From NCBI GenBank assembly GCA_007692755.1, contig REBL01000095.1, positions 1-32,659 on the forward strand: 32,659 nucleotides of DNA. The letters are read 5' to 3'. A program made the position numbers and the translations under genes. The stretch's first letter is position 1. Each line of letters begins with the position of its first letter. This DNA comes from Nodularia sp. (in: cyanobacteria). GTDB taxonomy: Bacteria; Cyanobacteriota; Cyanobacteriia; Cyanobacteriales; Nostocaceae. Below, one piece after another: positions 29,809 to 32,659 of the stretch. A model generated the notes under the pieces. It worked only from the letters and a program-made list of their open reading frames with translations. It was not told the origin of the DNA and made no database searches.

Positions 29809-30456
29809 ATGATTGACAAGATTAACGACTCAGACACTTTCAAGGCCTTACAGTCTCAAATAGAATTAGAATTATTAGATACTTTACTAGTTCCAGAGGA
29901 TGCTACTTATCCTTGGAATCCGGCTGATGATGAATCTGAAGCTTATTTTAGTGAATTAGAACAGCAATTTGCTACGCAGGATTGGCTAGATGCAGAATTA
30001 AATACAAAATCGCCAGCTTTTTACGGAAAACTAGATAGTCTTTGGTCTGAGGTTTCAATTAACTCAAATTACAAATGTCAGCCCCATCAGTCTGTTGTAG
30101 ATAATCTGCAAGTGGCTTTAAATTCAGCTTTTGCTCATAGTGTACCCCCAAGCTGGCTGAATGCGATCGCCCAGAAAGCTGCGGGCGTTTTCGCTTCTCA
30201 AGAATCAATGAGCGATCAACTGGTGCAGTGTGTCAAATCTGTATTACCTGCTTGGGGTGTAGATGATCTGTTTGTTTTAACCCGTCCCTTTGCCCATTCG
30301 ATGCGTAGTAGCGAATCTCTAGAAAGGAACTCGATTATGAATAAAGTTAAAAATCGAGATTGGATCACTTTATCGGAAGTTGAGCAGGCAAAGGTTAGTG
30401 TAGCGATCGCTTACTATGCTTTCAAGCAATTAAACAATTCTCAGTCTGAAGACTAA
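29809..30456 (+). CDS. hypothetical protein, 215 residues
   Basis: I do not recognise the family. The start at ATG 29809 (MIDKINDSDTFKALQ) is chosen because AGGAG lies 8 bases upstream; a longer frame from 29737 has no such signal. The protein is soluble and acidic, with two visible parts: an N-terminal region rich in Asp/Glu (about 1-80, with PEDATYPWNPADDESEAYFSELEQ) and a helical C-terminal half (about 95-215) containing two similar helix pairs. No signal peptide or membrane segment is seen. It lies 310 bases after the CHAT-FHA gene on the same strand, and could belong to the same regulatory group, but that is only position. Confidence 0.7.
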   Translation: MIDKINDSDTFKALQSQIELELLDTLLVPEDATYPWNPADDESEAYFSELEQQFATQDWLDAELNTKSPAFYGKLDSLWSEVSINSNYKCQPHQSVVDNLQVALNSAFAHSVPPSWLNAIAQKAAGVFASQESMSDQLVQCVKSVLPAWGVDDLFVLTRPFAHSMRSSESLERNSIMNKVKNRDWITLSEVEQAKVSVAIAYYAFKQLNNSQSED

Positions 30457-30767
30457 TCTGATTTTTTTGTTTTGCTTACAGATGATTCTCGTCTGATGAA
30501 TTTGAAATTTTTTATTACCTTTTAGACATAAACAGCCTAGAATAATCTAACCATAGAATGATTACCATATCAGCGTCATCTATCTTAAGATATAGAACAA
30601 AATTTTCATCGTCTCAATAGTGTTCTTGAAAACGGTAAACAGCGAAATAATAGACAAAAGATATCGACCAAATTTAAATATGCTGTTGCCAAAACCCTTG
30701 TAGAGAAGTTCATGGAACGTCTCTACATTATTTATCAGAAATGAGCATTTGTTGATTTTTCAGTTCA
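30457..30767. other. intergenic region between convergent genes
   Basis: 311 bases between a plus-strand gene and the end of the minus-strand PrsW gene. It holds palindromic repeat copy C (30700-30726), which could also act as a bidirectional terminator for both genes. Nothing else is recognised. Confidence 0.6.
30700..30726. repeat. palindromic dispersed repeat, copy C
   Basis: A 27-base near-palindrome with arms GTAGAGA and TCTCTAC and core AGTTCATGGAACG. It is preceded by AAAACCCTT, as in copy B. Confidence 0.75.
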
Positions 30768-32135
30768 TTATTTGGGGCTGATAAACCGGGTGGCGAAATT
30801 TTGCGATCGCGTTGGTGACAACACCCGTGCTTTCAGAATTGCTGCCATCAAAAAGGCATAAGATAGCACCCCAACCACCACCAAGAGTAAAGCATTGATA
30901 GATCCTGTAGCGTTCCACAAAGCATGGAGTGCAGAAGCACTCAGATAACCAATAGAGAGAATTTGCCAACTCATCCGGGGCTTGAGGACAGCCAACCCGA
31001 TAAAATACCCCATGTAGCCACTGTAAGCCATGTGTCCGGCTACAGAGCCTAAAATCCGCGGAATTAGCAGTTGAAACCCTGCCAATTGCCCCGCCGCCCC
31101 TATCCCCACCTGTTGGGTAATTTCTGGTACATATTGTCCCAGAGTTTCCAAGAGAGTGAAACCTATAGCCGAAGCAGTTCCCAGGAGAATACCATCTAAA
31201 GGTTCCCAAATGCCGATGCGTTCTCGCCAAGGCGAAGGTAAGCCCCGACCCATGAAATATGCCCCGATTAAAGGTAATGCTTTGAGTAATTCTTCCATCA
31301 ACCCCGCACCAAAGAACATTCGTACCAGCAATTCCGTAAAGGTGATAGGCTCTTGAGGTGAAGGTAAGTTACCTGGTAAAACAACACGAAACACGAAGAT
31401 AAATAAATCCAACAGCGGACTCAGCAAAATCAGTGTTGTACTCAATGCTGCGCCCATTAGCACCCACCAAGGCTTCTGTTTACCGCAAAGTTGGTAAACA
31501 AAATAGTAAGCAGCTGATGCTATGTAAGTTGCGACTATCACTTGATTCGCGGGAGGATTCCCGACAGTAGCAAACATCAACACGACAAATATTACGGTAA
31601 GTATTCCCGGTATTAGGTAAGCTTTACGAGTTAAGTCCTTACCAGTAGAAATAATCGGAAACAGTTGGGTGAAGCTGACCGAATCTGGCTGTTTTAAATA
31701 GGTATGACCGTTATTTTTGGAAGCGGATGGTAGTGGTTTGACTTGCTTTGTCATCACTGTGGGCTGAGATATCAAGTCATACTCGAAGATAAATTGCGGC
31801 CCATCAGAACCCAGAGAAATGCGATCGCCTGCGTGTAATTCTTGACATTCAAACAAGCATTTTCCGTTTAAAAAAGTGCCATTGGCACTATTTAAATCAC
31901 AAAGTACCCAGCTAGGTTTGTTATCGGCTGATGAGGAGAGGGGACGAACCACAGCATGACGGCGAGATACCATCCGATACGTCATGGCATCCAAGACAAC
32001 TTGGCAGGTGGGGTCGCGTCCAATTACTACCTCTTTACTGGTTAGCAGCGAGTAGCGAGATTCTGAACCAAAAGCTGCTACATTACCAGACACTAGCCGC
32101 AGAAATGCATTATGTCTTGTGTTTTTGCCTGTCAT
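30768..32135 (-). CDS. FHA-domain PrsW-type intramembrane metalloprotease
   Basis: A 455-residue membrane protein with an N-terminal cytoplasmic FHA domain (about 25-120): IGR (38-40), SRRH (57-60) and NSANGTF (82-88) are the phosphothreonine-reading motifs. A linker to about 165 follows. The rest is six to eight hydrophobic helices with the PrsW/CPBP signature: Glu281-Glu282 in FFGAGLMEELLKALP, Glu330 in GFTLLE after EPLDGILLG, His368 in SVAGHMAYSGYMGY and His404 in ALHALWN. These are the expected zinc-binding and catalytic residues. PrsW proteases cut anti-sigma or other membrane proteins; the substrate here is unknown. An FHA fusion suggests that phosphorylation controls it or selects its substrate (inference). 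Confidence 0.93.
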   Translation of the reverse strand: MTGKNTRHNAFLRLVSGNVAAFGSESRYSLLTSKEVVIGRDPTCQVVLDAMTYRMVSRRHAVVRPLSSSADNKPSWVLCDLNSANGTFLNGKCLFECQELHAGDRISLGSDGPQFIFEYDLISQPTVMTKQVKPLPSASKNNGHTYLKQPDSVSFTQLFPIISTGKDLTRKAYLIPGILTVIFVVLMFATVGNPPANQVIVATYIASAAYYFVYQLCGKQKPWWVLMGAALSTTLILLSPLLDLFIFVFRVVLPGNLPSPQEPITFTELLVRMFFGAGLMEELLKALPLIGAYFMGRGLPSPWRERIGIWEPLDGILLGTASAIGFTLLETLGQYVPEITQQVGIGAAGQLAGFQLLIPRILGSVAGHMAYSGYMGYFIGLAVLKPRMSWQILSIGYLSASALHALWNATGSINALLLVVVGVLSYAFLMAAILKARVLSPTRSQNFATRFISPK

Positions 32136-32659
32136 CTAGTTAGAGTGTCTTTCCAAACAAATTTATGAAAAATATTTTGGCATTAGGACTTAACCTGAGC
32201 CACGCCAACAGCAGCATTGCTAAATACACTATAGCTTTACTTACTGCTAAGAAATTTTAAATTTGTAGATTTAAAATTTAAAATTGCCTAACTCATTAAT
32301 GACAAGCATTCTAGCTAAGAAAATTATTTTCTGTGCTTGATTTGTCAAATATATTAGTTAGACTCTGTGGATGATAAATGCTAGACAATTCCATACACAA
32401 TAAATGATTAAATATTAGTAGTATATGCAACATTTAGTTAACTGAAAAACTTATAAAAATCTTAACAATTCGCTATTAGTTTTTTTTTACTACTAATTTT
32501 TTCTGCATTTTATACAAACTTTTACAGAGACACAGTAATAGAAATATTTTAGTTCATCAGTTCACCTGTTTGACGCTGTGCCGCCAAAAACATTATTGCT
32601 TATCTGACCAATAGTTCCTTAATGGTACAAGCCCCCAGATTTATCTGTGGAATCAATCA
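32136..32659. other. AT-rich region upstream of the FHA-PrsW gene
   Basis: 524 bases with no supported gene. The left end should contain the promoter of the FHA-PrsW gene. It contains a perfect 11-bp AT-only inverted repeat (32252-32262 with 32269-32279, 6-base loop). The last ~40 bases carry an open frame on each strand that may belong to a gene beyond the window edge; this is too short to call. Confidence 0.55.
32252..32279. repeat. 11-bp perfect AT-only inverted repeat
   Basis: AAATTTTAAAT and ATTTAAAATTT are exact reverse complements with a 6-base TTGTAG loop. In very AT-rich DNA such a repeat may arise by chance. Confidence 0.4.

Noticed and set aside
30760..31230. 156-codon minus-strand frame overlapping the end of the PrsW gene
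   Set aside because: It is in another frame of the same strand as the conserved membrane protease; the residue content (Cys/His/Trp-rich) is typical of an off-frame reading.
32618..32659. ATG-started frame (plus) and an open frame (minus) at the right edge
   Set aside because: Only 12-13 codons are visible on each strand; neither matches a protein I recognise.

Overview
The window is from a filamentous, heterocyst-type cyanobacterium of the Nostoc/Anabaena group. The evidence is a complete phycobilisome-core locus (apcE-apcA-apcB-apcC), a cyanobacterial-order ATP synthase operon (atp1-a-c-b'-b-delta-alpha-gamma, without the beta/epsilon genes), about 18 copies of the HIP1 octamer GCGATCGC, and heptanucleotide tandem repeats in the intergenic regions. 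This rests on gene content and protein similarity recalled from memory; no database search was run.

Layout. 190-2326 (minus): an H-NOX haem NO sensor followed by its HNOBA histidine kinase, with a truncated glycosyltransferase-like N-terminus coupled to the kinase stop codon. 2868-8112 (minus): apcE, apcA, apcB and apcC, with a terminator after apcC, a 13-bp perfect inverted repeat between apcB and apcC, and a long imperfect one between apcE and apcA. 8634-15226 (minus): a compact five-gene operon hsdR-hsdS-P-loop kinase-small ORF-hsdM. This is a type I restriction-modification system with a zeta-toxin/COG4185-like kinase and a 79-residue partner placed between hsdS and hsdM. A related ~58-bp direct repeat lies on each side of it (8579 and 15334). 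15671-16852 (plus): a class I SAM methyltransferase. 17109-23418 (plus): the ATP synthase operon, closed by a strong hairpin terminator.

23970-32135 holds three multi-domain proteins with phospho-signalling or protease domains: a zinc-ribbon/PP2C phosphatase with a membrane segment, a CHAT protease-like protein with a C-terminal FHA domain, and (minus) an N-terminal FHA domain fused to a PrsW-type intramembrane protease. A lone IS200/IS605-type tnpB element (about 26258-27850) sits between the phosphatase and the CHAT gene and may have split a former gene pair. A 215-residue orphan protein lies between the CHAT and PrsW genes.

The housekeeping genes look intact and ordinary. The parts most worth a second look are: the kinase/small-ORF pair inside the restriction operon and the direct repeats around it; the TnpB protein, which lacks the usual RuvC-II glutamate and zinc finger; the CHAT-FHA / PP2C / FHA-PrsW neighbourhood; and a family of short palindromic repeats present three times in the window.
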